This document shows, one piece after another, positions 7,690 through 14,764 of a stretch of 17,490 nucleotides of DNA. The DNA is taken from positions 1 to 17,490 of the forward strand of contig CALGII010000134.1 in assembly GCA_937915485.1 (NCBI GenBank). The letters run 5' to 3'. Below the pieces are notes generated by a model that was not told where the DNA came from, made no database searches, and saw nothing but the letters and a program-made list of their open reading frames with translations. Numbering within the stretch: the first letter of the stretch is position 1; each line of letters opens with the position of its first letter. The DNA comes from an uncultured Ignavibacteriota bacterium (GTDB taxonomy: Bacteria > Bacteroidota > Ignavibacteria > Tepidaquicellales > Tepidaquicellaceae). Position numbers and translations under genes: made by a program.

Positions 7690-9137
7690 CAAAAGGAAAC
7701 AATTACGGATTCGGATGTTACAGAATCGACAACAGGATTGAAGAGCACGTCAATTCGGTCAACCGCGCTTTGCTTAACGGAATCAGACTGCTCGACACCT
7801 CCGCCAACTATACCGACGGCCGGAGCGAAATTCTTATCGGGAACGTCCTGAACGATTTGACGTCAGGCGGAAAAATAAAACGCGAAGATGTTGTAGTCGT
7901 GACAAAGGGCGGATACATGCAGGGAAAAAATTACCGGTTCGCCTGTAAAAAACGCGACGGCGGTAATCCTTTCTCCGATGTCGTGGAATTCGAAGAAGGT
8001 TTATGGCACTGCATTAGCCCCGATTATCTCGAAGACCAGATAAACAGACAGTTGTACAGGCTCGACCAGACGGGAGACGGCGGATACATTGACGTTTATC
8101 TTCTTCACAACCCTGAATATTTCCTGAATAACGCCCTCAAGAACGCCGTCGAAAAAGATGATGCAAGAAAAGAATATTACTCAAGAATAAAAAAAGCCTT
8201 CGAATTCCTTGAAGAGAAAATTAAAGCGGGAACAATAAAAAGTTACGGCGTGTCCTCAAATACGTTCGCGCATAACAGCATTTCTTACGACTTCACGTCG
8301 CTTGAAAAATTAATCGAAGCGGCGGGGGAAGTGTCGGCGGACAACAATTTCAAAGTGATTCAACTTCCCTTTAATATAATAGAGTCCGGCGCTTACTTTG
8401 AAAAAAACCAGAACGGCGGCTCAAAGACCGTGCTTGAATTCGCTTCGGAAAAGGGAATCGAAGTTCTCGTTAACCGCCCGCTTAATTCCATAACCCGTAA
8501 CGGTCTCGTGAGAATCGCCGATTTCGAGTATGAAAAATTCGATAAGGAAGAATACCTTAAGTATCTCGAAGTCGCGGAAATGATGGAAGATGATTTTCTC
8601 CGTGAGAAACTGCAGAACGGAAACGTTCCCGCGGAAGACTTCGAACTGCTCAACGCTACAATGATTACGGGAAGGACACTGAAAAACAACTGGGAGAAAT
8701 TCGGCACCATTGAGTATTTTAACGATACGATTGAACACTTCTTTTCTCACAGGCTGAACCTGCTCGTGGATTATTTCGAGGATAGGGTCAATGACGATGA
8801 TTTGATTAAACAGTTTGACAGGTACATAAAACTGGTTTTCAGACTCCTGAACATGACTTCTAATTTTTATAAGGAGTCCGCTTCAAAACGTTCCGCTTAC
8901 CTGCACGGAGTTTTTGATGAATTTCTCGACAGCGGGCACAGAAATCTGCCGCTGTCCCAGAAAGCAATGCTGACGGTGTCTTCCGTGCCCGGCGTGTCCT
9001 GCGTGCTTTCGGGAATGCGGAAGGAAAAGTATGTTGACGAAGCGCTCCTTTTAAAAGAATTAACGCAGGTAAAAAAATATGAGAAGATATTGCTGAAACT
9101 GAAAGAAGATCTCTCCGGCGCTCTTAATGAAAATTAA
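7686..9137 (+). CDS. Aldo/keto reductase family protein with a large helical insertion
   Basis: A 483-residue cytoplasmic oxidoreductase. The AKR catalytic tetrad is visible: Asp37 in LLDTS, Tyr42 in ANYTDG, Lys74 in VVTKGG and His141 in LLHNPE. This predicts an NAD(P)H-dependent TIM-barrel enzyme acting on a carbonyl/alcohol pair, but the substrate cannot be inferred. Typical members have about 300-350 residues. The extra length is mainly a charged, helix-rich segment at about 280-425, placed before the C-terminal cofactor-binding motif SSVPGVSCVLSGMRKEKYVDEA (432-453). The motif corresponds to the usual end of the barrel, so the extra sequence looks like an insertion rather than a tail. The start is the only reasonable one: ATG overlaps the DUF2721 stop, with GAGG immediately upstream. 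No ATG lies nearby upstream in frame. Confidence 0.88.
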   Translation: MTKGNNYGFGCYRIDNRIEEHVNSVNRALLNGIRLLDTSANYTDGRSEILIGNVLNDLTSGGKIKREDVVVVTKGGYMQGKNYRFACKKRDGGNPFSDVVEFEEGLWHCISPDYLEDQINRQLYRLDQTGDGGYIDVYLLHNPEYFLNNALKNAVEKDDARKEYYSRIKKAFEFLEEKIKAGTIKSYGVSSNTFAHNSISYDFTSLEKLIEAAGEVSADNNFKVIQLPFNIIESGAYFEKNQNGGSKTVLEFASEKGIEVLVNRPLNSITRNGLVRIADFEYEKFDKEEYLKYLEVAEMMEDDFLREKLQNGNVPAEDFELLNATMITGRTLKNNWEKFGTIEYFNDTIEHFFSHRLNLLVDYFEDRVNDDDLIKQFDRYIKLVFRLLNMTSNFYKESASKRSAYLHGVFDEFLDSGHRNLPLSQKAMLTVSSVPGVSCVLSGMRKEKYVDEALLLKELTQVKKYEKILLKLKEDLSGALNEN

Positions 9138-9148
9138 TTTTTACGAAA

Positions 9149-10330
9149 TTGAATTTCAGAAAATTAACAAGTTTAAGCGGGAACACTAAAGTCATCGTTC
9201 TTTGCTCGCTGATTGTGCTGTTTCTCGTGCTGTTCTTCTTCTACAGGCGGGCTGCGGTTAAAAACGACCCGGTCGTTAAAGAGTTTTCAACCGTGAAAGT
9301 CAGAACTCTCTCGACTGATGAACTGAAAAAAATTATACCCGCGAAAATCGATTCAGTCGTCGCTTTGTTCGGCGTTAAAAAAGAATGGATTAAAGAGGAC
9401 GGAACAGTTGCCGAGCAGGATAAGCAGAAATCAAAGAAAGATAAAACGAAAAAACCCGTTCCGCCGCAGATGCCCAACCTGTGGTTCTTCAGGGAAATCT
9501 CTATTCCGAAAGACGTTCCCGCCGTCGAGATTAATTACGAAATATCAAACTCGCTGTATGAACTCGATTTCGACTGCGCGGGTAACGAAGACCCGAAAAA
9601 CGGTAACCTTCTTCTGAATATTTACAACAAAAAAGATTCATCGAAAAAAACAATGGCAGCCGTGCAGTTTGTATATACAGACAAGGTGAAGCGCGACGCC
9701 GCTGACGTATGCCTGATTCTCGACCGTGTGGAGGACATTTCTCAGGGAAATCTTGAAGAAGTTCTGAAGTCCCCCGAAAAGTTTTCAGTTGTCCTACCCG
9801 ACATTGTCGATAAAATCGATGCCCAGACTATCGTGCTCGATTCCAAAAGGGATTATCTCCTGTTCATGAACATCGGAACCGATGAAGACCTTACGGCGGA
9901 ATTCAAGAACGATATGCGCGAGAAAGAATGGAAGTCAAAAGTCAGGTCGGTATGCTACGAGTATGATAAAGCCGCGGGTGTCATTGTCCTGAATCCGAAA
10001 AAAATATTTCCGCTCGGATCGGATATACTTACGGAATTCGGACTGTACAATCTCAAAGCGTACAGGGATACGGTGTTGATAAAATTTAATTCCGAGGAAA
10101 CTGGAAAAAGAAAAATTGACGCGCTGTTTAACGATATAAACGTTCGTACGCAGAAAGGCGGAAGAAGCATGATATATCTCGTATCGCTGACCGCCGATGA
10201 ATTCAAAAACTACAAGGAAGAAATATTCAAACTTAAACGAAAAGGTTTTAAATTCTTCACGTTCACCGAAATTATCAGGCGCAGACAGAAAAACCCCGAG
10301 ACTGAAATCAAGCAGGAGATTACGGGTTGA
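9149..10330 (+). CDS. Membrane-anchored protein resembling a degenerate divergent polysaccharide deacetylase
   Basis: A 393-residue protein with one N-terminal membrane helix (about 14-32), so the remainder is probably periplasmic. A Lys-rich linker lies at 89-102. Residues about 110-180 resemble the beta-rich region that precedes the catalytic domain in long divergent polysaccharide deacetylases. Residues about 185-377 follow the strand/helix order of that NodB-like family: VCLILD, then FSVVLPD, LLFMNI, AGVIVLN, GLYNLKAYRDT and a final KGFKFFTFTEIIR. Usual metal-site motifs appear to be lost: IDD is LDR (191-193), NHMGS is LNPKK (281-285), DSR is YRD, and GHP is absent. The family call rests on pattern memory and is tentative; the protein may be a non-catalytic relative. 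Translation probably starts at TTG 9149, because an in-frame stop lies at 9128-9130 and no ATG or GTG precedes the helix. Its stop overlaps the tadA start. Confidence 0.62.
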   Translation: MNFRKLTSLSGNTKVIVLCSLIVLFLVLFFFYRRAAVKNDPVVKEFSTVKVRTLSTDELKKIIPAKIDSVVALFGVKKEWIKEDGTVAEQDKQKSKKDKTKKPVPPQMPNLWFFREISIPKDVPAVEINYEISNSLYELDFDCAGNEDPKNGNLLLNIYNKKDSSKKTMAAVQFVYTDKVKRDAADVCLILDRVEDISQGNLEEVLKSPEKFSVVLPDIVDKIDAQTIVLDSKRDYLLFMNIGTDEDLTAEFKNDMREKEWKSKVRSVCYEYDKAAGVIVLNPKKIFPLGSDILTEFGLYNLKAYRDTVLIKFNSEETGKRKIDALFNDINVRTQKGGRSMIYLVSLTADEFKNYKEEIFKLKRKGFKFFTFTEIIRRRQKNPETEIKQEITG

Positions 10331-10806
10331 AAGAAATCCACTCCAACCTGATGAAACAGGCGCTGAGACAGGCGGAGCGCGCCTTTGAACTCGGCGAAGT
10401 TCCTGTCGGTTGCATTATAGTTCATGAAAATCAAATTATAGCGAAGGCTTATAACCAGATAGAAACTCTTAAAGACCCCACCGCTCACGCGGAAATGCTC
10501 GCGCTCACATCCGCCTTCGACGCGCTTCAGACTAAAATACTGAAAGGATGCTCGATGTACGTAACGCTCGAGCCTTGCGCGATGTGCGCGGGAGCGCTCG
10601 TTCTCTCGAAAATCGATACGGTATATTTCGGTTCCTATGACCTGAAAACGGGCGCCTGCGGAAGCGTTCTCAATATCACAAATAATAAATCATTTAATCA
10701 CAAGGTGAAAGTTTACGGTGGCGTGCTCGACACGGAATGCGCGTTTCTGCTTAAGGCTTTCTTCGAATCAAAACGTACAGGTCAAAACGGTTACTCGGTA
10801 AACTGA
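10327..10806 (+). CDS. tadA: tRNA-specific adenosine deaminase TadA
   Basis: A 159-residue zinc-dependent deaminase converting adenosine 34 to inosine in the anticodon of tRNA-Arg. The CDA-fold motifs are intact: His54-Ala-Glu56 (zinc ligand and proton shuttle) in TAHAEM, and Pro83-Cys84-x-x-Cys87 (the other two zinc ligands) in TLEPCAMCAG. The N-terminal EVPVGCIIV strand and the length match bacterial TadA. The frame starts at TTG 10327, overlapping the previous stop as TTGA. ATG 10351 (residue 9) is an alternative that would still leave the first helix, MKQALRQAERAF. Neither has a strong ribosome binding site. A guanine or cytosine deaminase of the same superfamily is less likely given the TadA-like motif context. 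Confidence 0.93.
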   Translation: MKEIHSNLMKQALRQAERAFELGEVPVGCIIVHENQIIAKAYNQIETLKDPTAHAEMLALTSAFDALQTKILKGCSMYVTLEPCAMCAGALVLSKIDTVYFGSYDLKTGACGSVLNITNNKSFNHKVKVYGGVLDTECAFLLKAFFESKRTGQNGYSVN

Positions 10807-10907
10807 ATATTTCTGTTATCACCCGATACGGTTTCTGAAAATTTGATTTTATTAATCCGTACTGAAAAAGTTGTAAAGATGAACTATATTGAAAAAGAAT
10901 CTGTATT

Positions 10908-10937
10908 CTGAATAGCAGACGGATTTATCCGTATAAT
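10908..10937 (+). promoter_or_regulatory. Promoter-like segment with overlapping palindrome upstream of the Kir channel gene
   Basis: A perfect TATAAT lies at 10932-10937, about 18 bases before the start codon. A poor -35 candidate (CTGAAT, 10908-10913) precedes it at 18-base spacing. The spacer contains the palindrome ACGGAT-TT-ATCCGT (10919-10932), which touches the -10 element, a common place for a repressor operator. The implied leader would be only about 12 bases, and many Bacteroidota promoters do not follow the TATAAT consensus, so this is tentative. The rest of the 10807-10955 gap shows no other recognisable element. Confidence 0.3.
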
Positions 10938-10955
10938 AATTTCACAGATACGTAA

Positions 10956-11897
10956 ATGGCAGGTAACATAAAAGAAATAAATGACACGGGGCTAAGTTCG
11001 AGATACCAGACGAAAACTCAGCGATTAATTAAACGGGACGGCTCCTTTAATGTCAGAAAGACAGGAATTGGCAGGCTTGAATCGTTCAACCTGTATCATT
11101 TTCTCGTCAATATTTCCTGGACACGTTTTCTGTTTCTTGCGCTCGTGGTTTATGTCCTGATAAATTTTTTCTTCTCTGTATTGTATTTCTTTGACGGTCC
11201 CGAAAATCTTGGTGTCGAAGCAGGCAAAGGGTACATTCACGGTTTCCTGAACGCGTTCTTCTTCAGCGCGCAAACCCTCACGACGGTAGGTTTCGGCAGA
11301 ATAAACCCGCACGACAACTGGACGAATATTATTGCCACTCTTGAGGCGGGTATAGGATTGATGGCTTTCGCTATCGCGACGGGTCTGCTCTACGGAAGAT
11401 TCTCCCGCCCCGTCACCAACATAAAATTCAGCAGTAACGCCATTTTTACTGACTGGGGCGAAAACGGCAAGGCGCTGCAATTCAGAGTCGCGAATTCTTA
11501 TTCAACAGAAATGATTGACGCCGAAGTGCAGGTAATTGCGTCCTGGCTCGAAAAGGATAATCAGGGAACGGACGTCAGAAGATTTTATAACCTCAACCTT
11601 GAATATAAAAAAATCGTTTTCTTTCCGACTGTCTGGACGGTTAATCACATCATAGATGAAATAAGCCCGCTGTACGGAAAAACCGATGAAGATATGACGG
11701 CCGGAGAAGCCGAATTTCTTATTCTCTTCAAAGCGTATGACGACACGTTCGCTCAAACCGTTAATGCCAGATTTTCATACAGGCACGATGACCTGCTTTG
11801 GGGCGTGAAATTTAAAAGAGCCATTTTTATAGACGAAAAAGGTAAATCATTTGTCGCTCTCGATAAGATGAGCGATGTCGAAAAGGCGGTAACGTGA
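10956..11897 (+). CDS. KirBac-type inward rectifier potassium channel
   Basis: A 313-residue channel subunit expected to form a tetramer in the inner membrane. After a roughly 40-residue polar N terminus comes an amphipathic slide helix (LYHFLVNISWTRFL, 46-59). Then come TM1 (about 57-78), a pore helix (95-108), the K+ selectivity filter T110-VGFG114 and TM2 (about 123-146). TM2 is followed by RFSRP (148-152) and the cytoplasmic immunoglobulin-like Kir domain, which begins around LQFRVAN (174-180). These are the standard marks of bacterial Kir channels, which conduct K+ and may be gated by lipids or ligands. The length fits the family. The start ATG has no strong ribosome binding site. The stop codon overlaps the start of a secreted glycosidase gene, an unusual partner for a channel. 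Confidence 0.93.
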   Translation: MAGNIKEINDTGLSSRYQTKTQRLIKRDGSFNVRKTGIGRLESFNLYHFLVNISWTRFLFLALVVYVLINFFFSVLYFFDGPENLGVEAGKGYIHGFLNAFFFSAQTLTTVGFGRINPHDNWTNIIATLEAGIGLMAFAIATGLLYGRFSRPVTNIKFSSNAIFTDWGENGKALQFRVANSYSTEMIDAEVQVIASWLEKDNQGTDVRRFYNLNLEYKKIVFFPTVWTVNHIIDEISPLYGKTDEDMTAGEAEFLILFKAYDDTFAQTVNARFSYRHDDLLWGVKFKRAIFIDEKGKSFVALDKMSDVEKAVT

Positions 11898-12925
11898 ATC
11901 TGAAAACATTTCTTATAATATTATTTTTGTTCCTGTTTCAACAGGCGTTTTCCCAGAACGGCAAACTCCTTCCGCCGCTCAATGGAATTTACGCGGGCGT
12001 CTTTCCGGATATGGGCAGCACCGAAGACAGCGTTACAAAAGAAAGAATATCCGAATACATCGAACTGACAGGCCACAAACCTGTCTGGGTGTGCTTTTCG
12101 AACAATTGGTTCAAAGGAATAAAATTTCCTTTGCAGAACGTTAAAGTGATTTCAGGATTCGGCGCGGTGCCTTACGTGAGAATAATGCCGCGTTATGACT
12201 GGACAACCGGAAAACGAGACGTCGTTTATGACCTCGAAAGAATTGCCGACGGAACGTATGACGACGACATTGAAAAATGGGCGGAGGACGCGAAGAAATT
12301 CGGAAAGCCTATACTCGCTGAGTTCGCTCCCGAAATGAACGGCAACTGGTTTCCGTGGAGCGGTCTCTTTAACGGAAAAAAATCGGGCGCCGAACTTTAT
12401 AAAAAAGCGCACAGGCATGTCGTTGAAGTTATGAGAGACGCCGAAGCGGATAATGTCACCTGGATGTATCACGTTAACGCCGTTTCGGAACCAAAGGCTT
12501 CCTGGAATACTATGAAGGCGTACTATCCGGGCGATGATTACATAGACTGGATTGGTATGAGCGTTTACGGCTCGCAAAAACCCGGTTGGACCTGGGAGAA
12601 ATTTCTTGACGTGTTTCAGACCGCGTACTGGGAAATGGAAAAGGTGTCTCTGAAAAAGCCCCTCGCCATCGCGGAGTTCGGCGTCGTGGAAGACCCCGCG
12701 GGAGGAAACAAAGCCGAATGGATTACTGACGCCTTCACCGCCGTGTTGAGCGGCCTCTACCCGCGCATCAAAGCCGTTTCTTACTGGCATTCTTCTTTTG
12801 ATAACGAAGACGGCATTATATCTAATATGAGGGTCGACTCTTCACCCGAAGTGCTCAGGGCTTATAAGGATTTTATTAATTCCGAAATCTTTAAAACAAC
12901 TGTAAGAATTTCGTTTTCTAAATAA
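11894..12925 (+). CDS. Secreted GH26-like glycoside hydrolase (beta-mannanase-like)
   Basis: A 343-residue protein. Residues 5-20 form a signal peptide with probable cleavage at AFS20-Q21, so it acts in the periplasm or outside the cell. The body matches the (beta/alpha)8 fold of GH26-type enzymes: GIYAGVFPDM, VPYVRIMPRYDW, then the acid/base region EFAPE147MNGNWFPW and the nucleophile region LAIAE261FG. GH26 contains retaining beta-mannanases and related glucanases and xylanases; the substrate cannot be told here. The residue before the acid/base Glu is Pro146, where classical mannanases have His. The start is GTG 11894, overlapping the Kir channel stop as GTGA. No ATG precedes the signal peptide, so coupling to the channel gene is likely. 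The clan assignment is firm; the exact family is less so. Confidence 0.87.
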   Translation: MNLKTFLIILFLFLFQQAFSQNGKLLPPLNGIYAGVFPDMGSTEDSVTKERISEYIELTGHKPVWVCFSNNWFKGIKFPLQNVKVISGFGAVPYVRIMPRYDWTTGKRDVVYDLERIADGTYDDDIEKWAEDAKKFGKPILAEFAPEMNGNWFPWSGLFNGKKSGAELYKKAHRHVVEVMRDAEADNVTWMYHVNAVSEPKASWNTMKAYYPGDDYIDWIGMSVYGSQKPGWTWEKFLDVFQTAYWEMEKVSLKKPLAIAEFGVVEDPAGGNKAEWITDAFTAVLSGLYPRIKAVSYWHSSFDNEDGIISNMRVDSSPEVLRAYKDFINSEIFKTTVRISFSK

Positions 12926-12963
12926 TCAAAAATTGTTTATATTTATTTAAGAGCGATTAAACA

Positions 12964-12970
12964 AAAGGAG
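12964..12970 (+). promoter_or_regulatory. Strong Shine-Dalgarno sequence for the DUF2007 gene
   Basis: AAAGGAG lies five bases before ATG 12976. It is the clearest ribosome binding site in the window, where most starts have none or are coupled by overlap. It supports an independent, well-translated start for the small gene that follows. Confidence 0.7.
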
Positions 12971-12975
12971 TCGTT

Positions 12976-13266
12976 ATGGAAAATCTGGATAAGGAAAAAC
13001 TCGTTACCGTTTTTAAAAGCGGCCACGAAGGATTGGTAGCGCTCGCTAAGTCAATACTTGACGAAGCGGGAATTGAATATCTCGTAAAGAATGAAGGTGT
13101 TCAGGACCTCGTCGGGCTCGGTGTTGTGGGAACGGGATTCAACCCTCTGACGGGACCGATGTGCATTCAGGTCCTGCCTGAAAACGAGCAAATGGCAAAT
13201 GAACTGCTTAAGGGTGTGGAGGAAAGTTCTGAACTTAATGAAGAAGGAGAAGAATCCGATAAATAA
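12976..13266 (+). CDS. DUF2007 family small protein
   Basis: A 96-residue soluble protein. The pattern LVTVFKSGHEGLVALAKSIL followed by DEAGIEYLVKNEG, a Gly-rich turn, and IQVLPENEQMANELL is that of DUF2007 (putative signal-transducing domain). This is a small ferredoxin-like alpha/beta fold, often found alone or fused to zinc ribbons. A short acidic tail, rich in Glu and Ser (about 80-96), follows. The family has no firmly established function; a regulatory, ligand- or peptide-binding role has been proposed from its similarity to PII-like folds. It has its own strong ribosome binding site after a 50-base gap and ends two bases before the flavoprotein gene, so the two are probably co-transcribed. 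Confidence 0.83.
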   Translation: MENLDKEKLVTVFKSGHEGLVALAKSILDEAGIEYLVKNEGVQDLVGLGVVGTGFNPLTGPMCIQVLPENEQMANELLKGVEESSELNEEGEESDK

Positions 13267-13268
13267 TA

Positions 13269-14471
13269 ATGAGCAGGAATAAAATCGGCATCGTCGGCGG
13301 AGGCGCGGCGGGTTTCTTCGCCGCGGTTAACATTGCCGGAAAAAACAATGATGCCGAAATAACAATACTTGAAAAATCCCCGCGCCTGCTTTCAAAAGTA
13401 AGAATATCGGGCGGAGGAAGGTGCAACGTAACAAATATAATTTCCGACCCTCGTGAATTCGCTTCGTACTATCCCCGCGGCGCGAAAGAACTTATTTCCG
13501 TTTTCTCGAAATTCGGCTCGCCCGAAACCATTCGCTGGTTTGAATCGCGGGGCGTTAAGTTGAAAACGGAAAATGACGGAAGAGTCTTTCCCGTTACCGA
13601 CGATTCAAACACAATCATTGACCTCTTCCTTGCATTATCCAAAAAACACGGTATCAGGATTGTTACCGGATTTGATGTAAATGAAATTGTAAGGCTTGAT
13701 TCGGGAAAATTCATAGTCTATGACAGAAAAAGAATCGCTTATTCCTTCGACAAAATCCTTTATTGCCCGGGCGGATTTCCCGATTCCTCGTCTTTTAACT
13801 GCATACGAAAACTCGGACATAAGATAATCGAGCCCGTTCCTTCGCTCTTTTCTTTTGTCTGTAAGTCCGCCGCCATCAAAGGACTTCAGGGATTGTCCGT
13901 CCCTGATGCAGAACTTAAAATATCAGGCGCGAAATATTCTTCCGCGGGAAGCCTGCTGATTACACACAACGGCTTCAGCGGACCCGCCGCGCTTAAACTG
14001 TCAGCGTTCGCGGCGCGTGAACTTTACGCGAAAGAATATAAGTTCAAACTTGAAATATCCTGGATTCGAAATGATTGCGTCGCGGATTCATTTAAAGAAA
14101 AAACACCCGATAAAAAAATTATCAACACGCATCCTGACGAAATACCGGCGCGTTTGTGGAACAGGCTCGTCGAACAGTCGGATATTAATCCGGAAAAGAA
14201 ATGGCGCGATGTGTCAAACGCCGAATTAATAAAATTAAATCGCGCTCTTATAAATTCCGTTTTTGATATCAGCGGTAAGAATACAAATAAAGAAGAGTTC
14301 GTAACCGCGGGCGGAATAAGCCTGAAAGAAATCGATTTCCGTACTATGGAAAGCAAGTTATGTAAAAATCTTTTCTTCGCAGGAGAGGTGCTGGACATTG
14401 ACGGAATTACAGGTGGATTTAATTTCCAGAGCGCCTGGAGCACCGCGTACATCGCTGCTTCTAACTTGTAA
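13269..14471 (+). CDS. BaiN/HI0933 (YhiN)-family FAD-dependent oxidoreductase
   Basis: A 400-residue flavoprotein. The N-terminal Rossmann motif for FAD is IGIVGGGAAGFFAA (6-19). An acidic strand end follows (ILEKS), then the family signature SGGGRCNVTN (47-56). The middle contains the HI0933 insert domain with HNGFSGPAALKLS, and the C terminus carries AGGISLKEID and the FAD-closing motif FFAGEVLDIDGITGGFNFQSAW. The length is right for the family. Members include YhiN and BaiN, the latter linked to bile-acid reduction in gut clostridia, but most are uncharacterised, so the substrate is unknown here. It follows the DUF2007 gene by two bases. Downstream lies a 293-base non-coding region with tandem repeats. 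Confidence 0.92.
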   Translation: MSRNKIGIVGGGAAGFFAAVNIAGKNNDAEITILEKSPRLLSKVRISGGGRCNVTNIISDPREFASYYPRGAKELISVFSKFGSPETIRWFESRGVKLKTENDGRVFPVTDDSNTIIDLFLALSKKHGIRIVTGFDVNEIVRLDSGKFIVYDRKRIAYSFDKILYCPGGFPDSSSFNCIRKLGHKIIEPVPSLFSFVCKSAAIKGLQGLSVPDAELKISGAKYSSAGSLLITHNGFSGPAALKLSAFAARELYAKEYKFKLEISWIRNDCVADSFKEKTPDKKIINTHPDEIPARLWNRLVEQSDINPEKKWRDVSNAELIKLNRALINSVFDISGKNTNKEEFVTAGGISLKEIDFRTMESKLCKNLFFAGEVLDIDGITGGFNFQSAWSTAYIAASNL

Positions 14472-14499
14472 CATATCGCATTTTATCGAACACCAATTG

Positions 14500-14668
14500 C
14501 TGTCTGCCTCTGTGTTTCTCCGTGATTCCTCTGTGTACCTCTGTGTAACTAAGATTACTGTCTGCCTCTGTGTTTCTCCATGATTTCTCTGTGTACCTCT
14601 GTGTAACTAAGATTACTGTCTGCCTCTGTGTTTCTCCGTGATTTCTCTGTGTATCTCTGTGTAACTAA
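14500..14668. repeat. 58-bp tandem repeat, about 2.9 copies, rich in CTCTGTGT
   Basis: Three units occupy 14500-14557, 14558-14615 and 14616-14668, the last lacking its final five bases. Units differ from their neighbours by only two substitutions, so the array is recent or homogenised. Each unit contains three CTCTGTGT-like cores plus a CTCCGTGAT variant, giving a finer internal periodicity. Read on the other strand, this is the ACACAGAG/CACGGAG type of simple repeat that I recall from intergenic DNA of many unrelated bacteria, where it creates spurious short ORFs. The array fills much of the 14472-14764 gap. The remaining 96 bases before the next gene are A-rich, with no promoter I can identify. 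The function is unknown. Confidence 0.92.
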
Positions 14669-14764
14669 TCCGCGCCTTTCGTGTTCTGTCAAAAGTAAAG
14701 TGGAGAAGGAAATGAATACAAAGAAGCATGCAGAGTTAGTAAATTTCAGAAAATAATTATTCCT

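Noticed and set aside
10843..10856. FNR/DNR-like box (TTGAT followed by four bases) in the gap before the Kir gene
   Set aside because: The second half-site (TTAAT) matches the expected ATCAA at only two of five positions, so it is probably chance in AT-rich DNA.
11025..11480. Minus-strand reading frame of 151 codons inside the Kir channel gene
   Set aside because: It is antisense to the slide helix, filter and TM2 of a clear channel, with no domain of its own.
12152..12790. Minus-strand reading frame of 212 codons inside the glycosidase gene
   Set aside because: The + strand frame has a signal peptide and both catalytic Glu regions. The antisense frame shows no recognisable domain and reflects codon bias.
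12930..12955. Bacteroidota-type promoter (TTTG and TAnnTTTG) before the DUF2007 gene
   Set aside because: A TATATTTA element is present, but no upstream TTTG/TTG element lies at the required spacing.
14500..14668. Possible CRISPR array
   Set aside because: The 58-bp units are contiguous and almost identical along their whole length. There are no unique spacers between short conserved repeats, and no cas genes are present.
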